From assembly GCA_005223125.1 (NCBI GenBank), contig NJBH01000031.1:1-46974 (forward strand): 46,974 nucleotides of DNA. The letters are read 5' to 3'. A program made the position numbers and the translations under genes. The notes beneath the pieces are model-generated. The model did not search any database, was not told the origin of the DNA, and saw only the letters and a list, made by a program, of their open reading frames with translations. Source of the DNA: Promethearchaeota archaeon Loki_b32 (GTDB taxonomy: Archaea; Asgardarchaeota; Lokiarchaeia; Sigyniarchaeales; SOKP01). This document shows, piece by piece, positions 24,623 through 33,750 of this stretch (the stretch's first letter is position 1; the number at the start of each line of letters is the position of its first letter).

Positions 24623-25266
24623 GTTTCTTTATACCATTTACTAATTAACTCATGTTTCTTCATATATCTAAGAAGATAAAGAGAGATTACTAAGGTAATT
24701 AAAGTTTCAATACTCCAGATAAGGCGATATACAGTTAAATCTACGTCTATTAACATTTCCCTAAAATAAACTGGGTCTAAATCTATAATTGGGTATAATA
24801 ATATATCAGGTGATTGTAATATTAGTGGAAAAAATAATTCTATAGTCGCATGAGCCGGAAGATCCAGTAAAAGATGAGTCAATCCTCCGATTAAAGCAGA
24901 ATATGAAGCAACAATAAAAAATCTTCTATTATATTTCTTTTCTTTTAAATAATCCCACTCATCAATACCGAAATATTTCAATGGTTTAGCAAATACTCCA
25001 TTTCTCTTCCCAAGTTTAGCAAAAAATGGACCAATATAGGAACAGAATATTATGGTGAGAATAAGTGTTAAAGGTACCGTGTATAGTACTAATCCTAAGA
25101 AACTATGGGTAATTCCTCTTAAGTTAAAGGGCATAAACCATCCTAAAATTACATCTATATCAGGTATTATTGTACTAAGACATAGAGCTGTTCCATCGAA
25201 TTTTTTTGGATACTTTATTTTTAGTATTAATGCTGGTGCTTGATGAGAAAGTACGCTGCTTGGCAT
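24619..25266 (-). CDS. DUF4184-family membrane protein
   Basis: The 215-residue product has the family's opening PSSVLSHQAPAL, then GTALCLSTIIPDIDVILGW, RGITHSF and GLTHLLLDLPAH, with several His and Asp residues near membrane helices, similar to metal-dependent phosphatases/hydrolases of the membrane. It is translationally coupled to the EamA gene. Function unknown. Confidence 0.75.
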   Translation of the reverse strand: MPSSVLSHQAPALILKIKYPKKFDGTALCLSTIIPDIDVILGWFMPFNLRGITHSFLGLVLYTVPLTLILTIIFCSYIGPFFAKLGKRNGVFAKPLKYFGIDEWDYLKEKKYNRRFFIVASYSALIGGLTHLLLDLPAHATIELFFPLILQSPDILLYPIIDLDPVYFREMLIDVDLTVYRLIWSIETLITLVISLYLLRYMKKHELISKWYKET

Positions 25267-25312
25267 ATGAATAAAAAATTCTTTTTAATAGTATGGATTT
25301 GATAATACTTTT

Positions 25313-26128
25313 TTAACTTTTTGAAAATCCTCCATGGTGAAATTCTATCTTGTAAACAAGATTCAATTCTTTACAATAAGCATCAATTTCAGACTCTATT
25401 TTTTCCCATAAACTGTTATCCCTCCTAAACTTTTGATAAATAGGTAAAAGTCTAGGATAATGATTTTCTATTATTTTTAGTATTCTTGGAACATTATGAG
25501 GTCTAAAATTTAAATTTTCAAACATGTAAGAATCTGTATAATCCAAAGTCTTTTTAACAATGGCTTTATAATCTGTTATGTATGGAAAAAAGGGGGAAAT
25601 AAACGTATATGTTTTTATTCCGTTTTCATGAATCTCCTTTAATGCATCTAATCTTTCAATGGGTCGTGAAGCGCCTTTTTCTACTATTTTAGCGAAATTC
25701 TCATCTAACGTGCTAATTGAGATTCCTACTTCCAAATCATCAAATTTTTTAAATATATCAATATCTCTTACAACAAATTTCGATTTTGTTAAGATTGAAA
25801 CATGAGCAGTTGTACTAATAAGCTTCTCTAAAATCCTTTTTGTATTTTGATATTTTAATTCAAGCGGTATATAAGGATCTGTAACTGAACTAAATAATAA
25901 TCTCTTTCCATTATATTTCTGCGGTTTGATTTTATCGAAATCGAACGTTTTTATATCTAAAAACTCTCCCCATTTATCTCCCTTGTGGCCTGTGAACCTT
26001 ATCATAAATTCAGCATAACAATAAATACAACCATGCTGGCAACCAGTATAAGGATTAATTACAAAATCAATTGAGGGGATATTACTCTTAGTTATAATAC
26101 TTTTCGCTTCCCGAATAGCTATTTTCAT
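25313..26128 (-). CDS. SPL-like radical SAM protein
   Basis: The 271-residue product starts IREAKSIITKSNIPSIDFVINPYTGCQHGCIYCYAEF. C30-x3-C34-x2-C37 is the radical SAM cluster motif. The LLFSSVTDPYIPLE and TAHVSILTKS strands match the Rv2578c/SPL-like subgroup, whose substrates are mostly unknown. Length is typical. Confidence 0.85.
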   Translation of the reverse strand: MKIAIREAKSIITKSNIPSIDFVINPYTGCQHGCIYCYAEFMIRFTGHKGDKWGEFLDIKTFDFDKIKPQKYNGKRLLFSSVTDPYIPLELKYQNTKRILEKLISTTAHVSILTKSKFVVRDIDIFKKFDDLEVGISISTLDENFAKIVEKGASRPIERLDALKEIHENGIKTYTFISPFFPYITDYKAIVKKTLDYTDSYMFENLNFRPHNVPRILKIIENHYPRLLPIYQKFRRDNSLWEKIESEIDAYCKELNLVYKIEFHHGGFSKS

Positions 26129-26171
26129 TTTTTTATAATTGAATTTCTTACAATTTAAAAGGATAAATAAA

Positions 26172-26816
26172 TTATAGTATTTCTGTCAAATTAAGGAGAC
26201 TGAGAAACTGTTTCATAAATTCTGGTAATCCTAACCATGAAGGAGCTGTTACTAATTTGCCATCTGTAAAAGTTAAATTAGCAGGATATTGTTCTTCGAT
26301 TATTGCTCCTTGTAAAGAACAAGAAAGAGCAACTGATGGATATGGATACATTTTTTTCCCTTTTAAGTATTCAATTTCTTTAAAAGCAGCATCAGTGTGA
26401 GCTAAAATTTGAGGACCATGACAAATTGCCCCTATTGGTTTATTTTTCTTCATAAAATGAAAAACAAGCTTTTGGACGTCAGGAAGTAAAGATAAATATT
26501 CTGGAGCCCTTCCGCCAGGAATAATAAGCCCATTATAATCCTCTGCCTCCTTTTCAACATTTTTCCAATCAAAATCCTCATCTAATCTGTATGGGTGTCC
26601 AAGAGATTCAGAATAGGTCACGGCTTTTCCTTTTAAAGCTAGCTCCCAATCTTCTATTGAGATATAATGAATAGCTGTTTTGATAAATTCCCCTTTTCCT
26701 TTCCCAGGACAAATAACTTTAACTTCACAGCCAAACATCGATAGAACTGAATAAGGGACCATTAATTCATAATCATCAACAAAATCTCCTGTTAAAATTA
26801 GAATTTTTAGAGTCAT
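26172..26816 (-). CDS. DJ-1/PfpI-family protein
   Basis: The 214-residue product has the DJ-1 fold: ILILTGDFVDDYELMVP with Glu17, LIIPGGRAPEYL, and AICHGPQIL with the nucleophile Cys132 and adjacent His133. Members act as peptidases, chaperones or glyoxalases. The stretch 34-80 is longer than in classical PfpI. The actual reaction cannot be told. Confidence 0.85.
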   Translation of the reverse strand: MTLKILILTGDFVDDYELMVPYSVLSMFGCEVKVICPGKGKGEFIKTAIHYISIEDWELALKGKAVTYSESLGHPYRLDEDFDWKNVEKEAEDYNGLIIPGGRAPEYLSLLPDVQKLVFHFMKKNKPIGAICHGPQILAHTDAAFKEIEYLKGKKMYPYPSVALSCSLQGAIIEEQYPANLTFTDGKLVTAPSWLGLPEFMKQFLSLLNLTEIL

Positions 26817-26875
26817 ATTTTCATTTCTGATAAAAACTATAAAAAATTTACTGATAGAATGTAAATGAATTCATG

Positions 26876-27703
26876 TTATTGCATTGAATTCTCAGATGAT
26901 TTCTGGCGTAATCTCTTCTTCATAGTTTGAGAATAGAATAATAATACAGTTAAATTCGTCATTAGATGGAATATCCAAGGGTATAATAAACCTAATTGAA
27001 TTAAAGCGAGAGAATAGATTATAGATGATATGAGTGTAGAAATTACATGCCCCCAATTTTGCGATGTTGAATAATGTACTAATCCAAATATAATTGAAAT
27101 TACTAAAATACTCAAAATATAATCCCAATTGAGATAATAACTTAAAACACTTAGTAAAAAACTTCGGTATATCAGTTCCTCAATAAATGCTACAAGAGGA
27201 AAGAGAATAACCAATAATATTACTTTTTTATATGTTATATTCTGGGTAAAAAATTTAAATATATCATCTCCTCTTCCCTCTTGAAGGATATTCTCATTTC
27301 TGGAAAAATAGAATTTAATTCCAATCAATTTAATCAATATTACTGAGAAATAAATTAAAAAAAGAATAAAGTTATGATTATGATTTATTCCAACTAAATT
27401 ATTAAATGGAATGAAAATAGTGAGTGAAGCATTATGAAATAAAACAATGTTTATGTATAAAGAAAAAGGAATGAAAAAAAGCAAAATATACATTACCTTT
27501 TCATTAGTTGTAAATCCATACTTCCGCTCTACCATAAATTTGATGAAAATTATTAAAAAAATTAAAGTACACATTAACAAGAGTATAGATACATCTTCAA
27601 CTGTAGAATAGAAAAACCAAAATAAAAAAATTAAAAAAATTATCGAATTATATATTAAAGTGTTTCTAATTCTATTTTTTATGAGGCTCTCGTCATAACT
27701 CAT
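26876..27703 (-). CDS. CPBP-family intramembrane protease
   Basis: The 275-residue protein has about eight membrane helices and the CPBP (Abi) motifs EEL-x2-R at 175-180 (FIEELIYRSF) and FGLVHYST with His210, which bind the metal. Family members include CAAX-processing proteases. It is the first gene in a minus-strand run and diverges from the GNAT gene. Confidence 0.85.
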   Translation of the reverse strand: MSYDESLIKNRIRNTLIYNSIIFLIFLFWFFYSTVEDVSILLLMCTLIFLIIFIKFMVERKYGFTTNEKVMYILLFFIPFSLYINIVLFHNASLTIFIPFNNLVGINHNHNFILFLIYFSVILIKLIGIKFYFSRNENILQEGRGDDIFKFFTQNITYKKVILLVILFPLVAFIEELIYRSFLLSVLSYYLNWDYILSILVISIIFGLVHYSTSQNWGHVISTLISSIIYSLALIQLGLLYPWIFHLMTNLTVLLFYSQTMKKRLRQKSSENSMQ

Positions 27704-27799
27704 TAAAATGGTCTTGAAAATTGTAAATAAATTGAAATTATATAAATTACTACAACCTTTAAACTTAATAGCTTATATTTTATAGATTCGAAATATCAC

Positions 27800-28348
27800 A
27801 TGAATCGTCCTAATCAAATTGAGACAAAAAGACTTATACTAAGACCATTAAACCAAGATGATTTTGAGGTTCTTTCAGATATCATTAAAGATGATGAGGT
27901 TTTAAATAACTTAGAATTTGTTCTAAAGATTAAGCCAATAAAAAATATTAAATCTCTATTCCTAACGGTCATTGACTCTCTTAACTCTAAGAACTCTATA
28001 CTTGTATTAATTGTTATTAACAAAGAAGATGGAAATCGCATTGGATCTTGTGGGTTAAAAGTTTTGAAAGATTATAATGGGGCAGAATGCTTTTATACTT
28101 TATTGCCTAAATACAGGGGTTTTGGTTTTGCTATAGAAGCGATGAAAAAGCTTATAGAATATGGCTTTAGAGAACTAAAATTAGCAAGAATTATAACATT
28201 TATCCAACCTACAAACTCACGCTCGTGGAAAGTTGCTGAAAGAATTGGAATGAAATACTTAGGTCATAAACAAATAAGAAATATTTCATCCAAAGCTATG
28301 TATTTTTCGATAGAAAAAACTGAATTTGAAGCTCAATGGGATTATTGA
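27800..28348 (+). CDS. GNAT-family N-acetyltransferase
   Basis: The 182-residue product is of the RimJ/RimL type: IETKRLILRPLNQDDFEVL at the start, YRGFGFAIEAMKKLIEYGF with the acetyl-CoA-binding loop, then NSRSWKVAERIGMKYLG. The substrate is unknown. It is convergent with the nitroreductase gene, 10 bases apart. Confidence 0.86.
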   Translation: MNRPNQIETKRLILRPLNQDDFEVLSDIIKDDEVLNNLEFVLKIKPIKNIKSLFLTVIDSLNSKNSILVLIVINKEDGNRIGSCGLKVLKDYNGAECFYTLLPKYRGFGFAIEAMKKLIEYGFRELKLARIITFIQPTNSRSWKVAERIGMKYLGHKQIRNISSKAMYFSIEKTEFEAQWDY

Positions 28349-28358
28349 AACAGTATTC

Positions 28359-28934
28359 TTACTTTGGATACCCAACTGGTATAATATACAGAGGTTCAAT
28401 TTTTTTTTTAAGATCCAAAACATCTTTTACTTTATTATCTTCATAAGCACCTATAGGTACTGAACTTAGACCTAAAGCAACAGCTTCTAAATGAATATTT
28501 TGAGCACAATGCCCAATTTCCATATAGACATATCTTACCCCTCTCTCCCCATATCTTTGGGTAGTTCTTTCAAAAATGGCACAGATAATTACATTGAGAT
28601 ATGCTTCAGCAATAAATTTTTGATCCCAAGAGGCTTGAGCGAGTTTTTTACTTAAGTCTTCACTTGTAATTAATTCTAATACATGTTTTTCAAAGTTATA
28701 ATGGAAGAATCCCTTATCTTTTAAGGTAATATAAATTTCTAAAGGAAATGTTGCACCAGCTGAAGGTACAGTTCGCTTATGTCCTTTTTTCCCCTGAGCT
28801 GCCCATAAAATTTGTGAAATTTTTTCAATTTCAATCTCTTTATCTTTATAACTTCTTACACTCTCTCTTTCGTATATACATTCTTCAAGACTTTTTTCTC
28901 CTTTTAGATTAGGATTTGGAAGTTTTAATTCCAT
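28359..28934 (-). CDS. Nitroreductase-family flavoprotein
   Basis: The 191-residue product has RESVRSYKDKEIEIEKISQILWAAQG (FMN-binding arginines) and IGHCAQNIHLEAVALGLSSVPIGAYED, then IIPVGYPK. It resembles the short SagB/nitroreductase group. It probably binds FMN and uses NAD(P)H; substrate unknown. Confidence 0.86.
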   Translation of the reverse strand: MELKLPNPNLKGEKSLEECIYERESVRSYKDKEIEIEKISQILWAAQGKKGHKRTVPSAGATFPLEIYITLKDKGFFHYNFEKHVLELITSEDLSKKLAQASWDQKFIAEAYLNVIICAIFERTTQRYGERGVRYVYMEIGHCAQNIHLEAVALGLSSVPIGAYEDNKVKDVLDLKKKIEPLYIIPVGYPK

Positions 28935-29030
28935 GATATCACGATTTTTAATTTTTTATTTTATGTTTTTTTAAATTCCTTCATTATAATTTATTTCTGA
29001 GATAATAATAAGTTTTATTTTGGTTAATAG

Positions 29031-29180
29031 TTCGAAAAAGTCATAAACTTCTATATTGTAGGAGATATTGTTGCTAAAGATTTTCTATCTAATCATTTCT
29101 TGAAGAACTTTATAAAAATCTGTATTATTGATGAAAAAACTCAAAGAAATCATATAAATTTAGAATTTGAGGAATATTAA
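29031..29180 (+). pseudogene. Fragment resembling archaeal GTP-dependent dephospho-CoA kinase (DUF359)
   Basis: The frame reads KVINFYIVGDIVAKDFL ... KICIIDEKTQRN ... LEFEEY and stops at TAA. The VGD and IDEKT-R elements resemble DUF359, which makes CoA in archaea. It begins after an in-frame TAG and lacks both ends. The intact gene should be elsewhere in the genome. Confidence 0.5.
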
Positions 29181-29293
29181 AACATCAAAGCTTAATAATT
29201 ATAAAATGGATAATTGAAGAATATCATGCTGTCGATGAATTAATTAATAATGATTAAGATGTGCTTAATGCAAACAAGAGTAGATTCTCAAAA

Positions 29294-29395
29294 TCAATAG
29301 CTCTCATACTCACTAATAAAATCTTTATTAAGCTTACTTGGTGTCTTTACAACCTCAAAATTTTCAATATTTAGTTTTATCCTATTAAAATCTAT
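29294..29395 (-). pseudogene. Short coding-like tail of an unidentified gene
   Basis: Thirty-three codons on the minus strand (IDFNRIKLNIENFEVVK ... DFISEYESY, TGA) begin right after a stop. Composition is protein-like. No start and no family recognised. Confidence 0.3.
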
Positions 29396-29495
29396 TTAAG
29401 CCAATTAGACATAAATATTAAATACTTATATACTAATTTTATTTATAATCCAAAACACTTTTCATTAAATTAAATTCAATTCGGATTGATCTAAA

Positions 29496-30038
29496 ATGAA
29501 ATTAAGATGGCAAATTTTGATAATATTTGGGTGTCTGGTAATTGTACAACTAGTATTGGTCCTCGTAGCGTTTCTGATAGACTGGCCAATAATCCATGTA
29601 ATTGGTGAAGAAATTTCAGTAGCGGTGTTTGATTTCTGGAGCATGGGACATCTACTACTCGGAATTGCAGTTTTTATTTTCGTTTTTACTATTTATTTTA
29701 TACTTAAAAATCGCGATGTTCCTCCCGAAAATGTTTCTATACATACAGTAAAAATACCAGCGCCAAAGAAGATGTTCATAAGTTGGATAATTAGTGTCAT
29801 AGCGGCGATCCTGTGGGAAGTTCTTGAAAATACCTTACTTTTATATTTGGAATGGAAGAATAAATTTGATAGTCCATTAAATGCAATTTCAGACATTATT
29901 TTATGGAGCATTGGTGGTCTCGGAGCCTGGTACATTACTCATTTGACATTTGTAAGTAAACAATATATCCTTGGGTATTATTTTTACGGAATTATAACTT
30001 TGCTAGTTGGTGTATATTATGTGGTGCTTTTTATTTAA
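29496..30038 (+). CDS. Four-helix membrane protein of unknown function
   Basis: The 180-residue protein has four hydrophobic segments, at about 8-29, 48-69, 92-112 and 155-178, plus a weaker one near 130-145. WEVLENTLLLYLEWKNKFDSPLNAISDIILW contains charged residues within a membrane region that could bind a ligand or metal. No known family was recognised. Confidence 0.65.
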   Translation: MKLRWQILIIFGCLVIVQLVLVLVAFLIDWPIIHVIGEEISVAVFDFWSMGHLLLGIAVFIFVFTIYFILKNRDVPPENVSIHTVKIPAPKKMFISWIISVIAAILWEVLENTLLLYLEWKNKFDSPLNAISDIILWSIGGLGAWYITHLTFVSKQYILGYYFYGIITLLVGVYYVVLFI

Positions 30039-30097
30039 TCAAATTTCACTTCTAAAAACAAATTTTTTTTAAAATCATTATTATGTTATAATAATGA

Positions 30098-30670
30098 TTT
30101 TCTGGGGCAAATAATCTTCAAAAAAGTGAGAGTGTACTTCCGACGCTATTAACTTATTTAGAAGGGAATAATATCGTAGGAGAGCTTATGAAATCAGGAA
30201 TAGATGATGCTTTTATCTTAGAAAGCTACGCACAGCTCTTTAATCCTTCGAATAAAGATGGAATCAACACTTATGAATCAAATGTTTATAAACATATTAA
30301 TTCAATTTCAAGAGCAGAAATTAGCCAAAATTACTTAGCTACATTTTTGGGGTCAATTTATAATCAATATCAAGGTGAAATTCTTGAATTATCTGTCGTT
30401 GATAACAAGCTCAACATTTTTACATTAGATGGCAATAAGAGAGTTGTCGTTATAAATCCAGTAAGCAATTTTGATGATGAAATCTCTATTTAAGAGGTTG
30501 TTAGAGAAGCTACAAGTGGACTATATCAATGTTTCAAGTCTAACTTAGATGCTCAAGAACAACATAACATTGTTTATGAAGATGAGACCAAAATTAACCT
30601 CTTTACTCAAATGCAAACTGAAAAAGGTCTTGATACTCTGGAAAGCTTCTTTAAGAAAGTTCTTTATTAA
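30098..30670 (+). pseudogene. Unknown gene interrupted by one in-frame TAA
   Basis: The frame stays coding-like from 30098 (ANNLQKSESVLPTLLTYLEG) through ATG 30188 to TAA at 30491-30493, then continues for 57 codons (EVVREATSGLYQCFKSNL ... LESFFKKVLY) to TAA at 30668-30670. The 101-residue part from 30188 is the largest single product. No start other than 30188 and no family is recognised. It looks like a gene that lost its start and gained a stop. Confidence 0.5.
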
Positions 30671-30679
30671 TGGAAATTA

Positions 30680-31504
30680 GTGAGCATTTCTCAATTCATC
30701 ACAGATGATTTTCAAGGCACTCTTTCTAAACAAGATTATTTAATAACAACGAAAACTATTACCATAGAACAATTAAAGAATCTAGGAATTACTAAAATAT
30801 TTGATGCACATGGCAGAGAATTATCCTTGAGTGGAGTACTAAAAGGATCTTATCGAATTCTTACAAGTGAAGATCGCAAATATCGAGCTCTCATTGAGGT
30901 AACTGGAAAAAATATTAGAGCACCAGAAGGGTGGGTCGATGGTATAGGTATAGCCGGTACATGGATTCGCAGCGCTCTATTGACCAATAAGGAAGGAAAC
31001 TTGCTTTCAAGTAGTTTCTTTAATCCATACAACCCTACATCATTTAAAATAAAGAATTACAATTGGCTCGAAGTTGAGTTCCTTCAATCATTAAGCGATG
31101 TTAATAAAGACTATCTATACTATGATGAGAACGGGAAACCCTATGGTGTGAACTTGTTCACTGTATTTTCACTAACGGATGGAGATTCTAATTTGAACCT
31201 CGAAATGCTAGTTAGCTTCATCAATCCCGTATTCAGAACTGATTACTTGAAGTTTGAATTTTCTCAAATTAAACCATATTTCGAAAATTTAATAATAAAT
31301 CAAGATTCAAAGAGAGATGAATTAGTTACAGTTTACCAGGGGAGTCCACCACCACCAGAATTTAAAGACAGAGACATTATTGAAAGCGAATGTAAAGCAG
31401 AATTAGACGCTTTAAGTCTATTGTTTTATCATATTAGAGAATATTTAATGGATCAAAAGATCAGAGATTTACCAATAAATTTCCTCTATGAATGGTTAAA
31501 ATAA
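30680..31504 (+). CDS. Hypothetical protein, unrecognised
   Basis: The 274-residue protein has no signal peptide or membrane helix. It has alternating strand-helix composition and a proline run (QGSPPPPEFKD) near residue 230 before a helical C-terminus. GTG at 30680 is the assumed start. It lies ten bases after the broken gene, probably in the same transcript. No function can be given. Confidence 0.55.
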   Translation: MSISQFITDDFQGTLSKQDYLITTKTITIEQLKNLGITKIFDAHGRELSLSGVLKGSYRILTSEDRKYRALIEVTGKNIRAPEGWVDGIGIAGTWIRSALLTNKEGNLLSSSFFNPYNPTSFKIKNYNWLEVEFLQSLSDVNKDYLYYDENGKPYGVNLFTVFSLTDGDSNLNLEMLVSFINPVFRTDYLKFEFSQIKPYFENLIINQDSKRDELVTVYQGSPPPPEFKDRDIIESECKAELDALSLLFYHIREYLMDQKIRDLPINFLYEWLK

Positions 31505-31608
31505 ATGAAATCCTAACCTCTAATGATACCCCTGACCAACTCCGAAATAATGAAGGAGGAAAAATTTATGAAAAATTGGCTTTATTAAAATCTAATGAAA
31601 AAAATTAA
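31492..31608 (+). CDS. Possible small ORF overlapping the end of the preceding gene
   Basis: ATG at 31492 opens a 38-codon frame (MVKINEILTSNDTPDQLRNN ... LLKSNEKN) overlapping the end of the 30680 gene by 13 bases. The composition is protein-like. It could be a small protein or the original C-terminus of the upstream gene after a frameshift. Confidence 0.3.
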   Translation: MVKINEILTSNDTPDQLRNNEGGKIYEKLALLKSNEKN

Positions 31609-31633
31609 TAATTAAAAAAATTAATAATTTAAT

Positions 31634-31990
31634 ATGAATAATTCATCGATGGAGGAGTATTTCCAAGAATGGAATGAATTAAATTCGAAAGTCCAAGAAT
31701 CAATGGGCAAATTTGATTTCGCAAATATCAAGAAAATTAGAGAGGGTCAGAAAAAAATTGAAGATGCAATCTATGAGATCCTGAAAGAAAATGCGCCAGA
31801 AAATATCAGAGAAATAATTCCAGAAGATTGTGGCGAGATGGAAGTTGGTTATGACACAGAGGGAAATAAATTCTATTTTGTCATGATGGACCTTGAAGCA
31901 GAAGAGGAAGAAGAAATTAAGCTCATTGCCATAACTATCGATGTTGAGAAAGTAATTTCTATGATTGAAGATTTTGAAATCGAAGGGTAG
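31634..31990 (+). CDS. Small acidic hypothetical protein
   Basis: 118 residues, helical first half (MEEYFQEWNELNSKVQES) with likely coiled coil, then an acidic second half containing DLEAEEEEEIK. No family recognised. Isolated gene with AT-rich flanks. Confidence 0.55.
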   Translation: MNNSSMEEYFQEWNELNSKVQESMGKFDFANIKKIREGQKKIEDAIYEILKENAPENIREIIPEDCGEMEVGYDTEGNKFYFVMMDLEAEEEEEIKLIAITIDVEKVISMIEDFEIEG

Positions 31991-32220
31991 AATATTTCAT
32001 TTCTAACATATATCCAGTTCTTCTAAAAAGATAAAAATAAATATTTAGAATAAAATTATTCTACTAATGAAATTTAATTCCTAAATTCCTAATACTCTTG
32101 CTTTATTATTGAATAAATTAAAGTGATTTCAAAATTTCAATCCCTGCATCTTTACGCGTTGGACCTAGAACTACAAATATTCTTGCTAAAAAACGATACT
32201 TAATTATCTACTTTCTGATA

Positions 32221-33750
32221 ATGGTATTAAGCGCTCAACCACCATTAATTCTGATGTGGTATTTCTGGCAATTCTTTCCTACTCTTAATTTAGTTTTCTA
32301 TGTACTCTTTCCATTTGTTTTCTTTTTTGGGATCCTAATTCTAATACTAGGTTCTAGTTTAATCGCAAAAGTTTTTTTAATTTTTATAAATCTACTACAT
32401 AAGCCTAAAGAGGGTATTTTCTTAAGAAATAAGAGTGATAAGGACTATTGCTATTGGAGTTTAAGAGCAGTTGTCAGAAAATGGCCAACATGGTTAGCAC
32501 GACAATTGTCATTACCTGTGCTTGAGACATTAATCTTAAAAATTCTAAGTATAAGAACTTCTTTTTCAAACTCGTTGTATGAAGGATGGATCGATTGTGA
32601 ATTTATTGAATTTGGAAAAAATGTAAAAGTTGGTCAAGGAAGTTTTATTATTTCTAATATCATCATTCAAAACAAGTTGATTTTAAAAAAAGTATCAATT
32701 GAAGATAATGTAATTATAGGCGGTCATTCAATTGTATTACCTGGAACAATAATAGGGGCTAATACAATATTAGATGCGATTTCGATGACAACAATTAATC
32801 AACGATTAGAAAGTAATTCAATTTACCACGGTTATCCTGCTAAGAAGATAGAAAGAACAGAAATAATCGAAAATATTAATCAACTTGAAGAAATTATATT
32901 TGATAAGAAGAGATTAGAAGGATATGATAAAGAAGATTTAAATGCCCAAGCAAAAGAACTCTCTGTTCCATTTCATTTTTATATAATCACTGGTTGGATT
33001 ATAGTAGGTTTTTCTTTTATATTGCCTGGATTTTTGTTTTATCTCTTTCTCTTTGGATTTTTAACTCCTAATTTGTTTTCAATTACATTTTCTTTTAAAT
33101 TATTTTTAGATCTCAAATTTATTCTTATTTTACTCCTCACTCCTTTAATATTTATTTGTATATATTTAATACATCTATTTTTTATTGCTCTATTTACAAA
33201 GTGGTTCTATAAATGGGCAAATGAGAGAGGACCTGATCAGGGTGTATTTGATCGAAATTTAGATGAAATGTCTACCGTATTAGATTATTATCATTTTAGA
33301 TCTTTTTTATTTAAATACCCCATTTTTGCTTTTATTCGTTCACCCTTTCCTTGGCTTATCAATTGGGAATTAAGATTCATAGGTTCGAATAAGGTTGGGA
33401 AAGGAACAGTATTTGAAGATACTTTTTTTCATAGTCATATTGATTTTGGTAAGAATTGTTATATTGGAACTAATTCACATGTCAGTAACCATTTAGTAGA
33501 TGGAGTTTATGGAGAAGAAAATTTAACATTTTATGGTTGTGATATAGGAAAGAATTGTATTTTTAGTCTATCAAATGGTGCTATGCCTGGTTTAAAAATG
33601 GAAGACAATTCGACAGTATTACCTATGTGTGCTACAATTAAATATGATAAGCTTGGAATAAATGGAATTTATGGTCGATTTCCTGCGAAAAAACTAAAAC
33701 TTGATGAAATTAGGAAATTTACTGGAGGTGTGTATGACGGAGAAGAATGA
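32221..33750 (+). CDS. Membrane-anchored double hexapeptide-repeat (left-handed beta-helix) transferase-like protein
   Basis: The 509-residue protein has N-terminal membrane helices (about 8-60), a first left-handed beta-helix domain (VEDNVIIGGHSIVLPG-type hexapeptides, 140-210), further helices (255-325), then a second beta-helix (IGSNKVGKGTVFED, IDFGKNCYIGTNSHVSNH, 388-490). Such domains transfer acetyl or acyl groups; the pattern resembles the C-terminal part of Pls-type nonribosomal peptide synthetase-like proteins. Codons upstream to 32134 are in frame and protein-like (ASLRVGPRTTNILAKKRYLIIYF) but lack ATG, GTG or TTG; ATT at 32134 lies six bases after GTGAT. The gene overlaps the next by 17 bases. 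Confidence 0.72.
   Translation: MVLSAQPPLILMWYFWQFFPTLNLVFYVLFPFVFFFGILILILGSSLIAKVFLIFINLLHKPKEGIFLRNKSDKDYCYWSLRAVVRKWPTWLARQLSLPVLETLILKILSIRTSFSNSLYEGWIDCEFIEFGKNVKVGQGSFIISNIIIQNKLILKKVSIEDNVIIGGHSIVLPGTIIGANTILDAISMTTINQRLESNSIYHGYPAKKIERTEIIENINQLEEIIFDKKRLEGYDKEDLNAQAKELSVPFHFYIITGWIIVGFSFILPGFLFYLFLFGFLTPNLFSITFSFKLFLDLKFILILLLTPLIFICIYLIHLFFIALFTKWFYKWANERGPDQGVFDRNLDEMSTVLDYYHFRSFLFKYPIFAFIRSPFPWLINWELRFIGSNKVGKGTVFEDTFFHSHIDFGKNCYIGTNSHVSNHLVDGVYGEENLTFYGCDIGKNCIFSLSNGAMPGLKMEDNSTVLPMCATIKYDKLGINGIYGRFPAKKLKLDEIRKFTGGVYDGEE

Larger units (their letters stand above)
28935..29495. other. Gene-free interval with two decayed gene fragments
   Basis: No complete gene was found. On the plus strand 29031-29180 resembles a dephospho-CoA kinase fragment; on the minus strand 29294-29395 is a short coding-like tail. 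The last 80 bases are AT-rich with TATA-like CTTATATACTAATTTTATTTATAA before the membrane protein gene. Confidence 0.6.
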
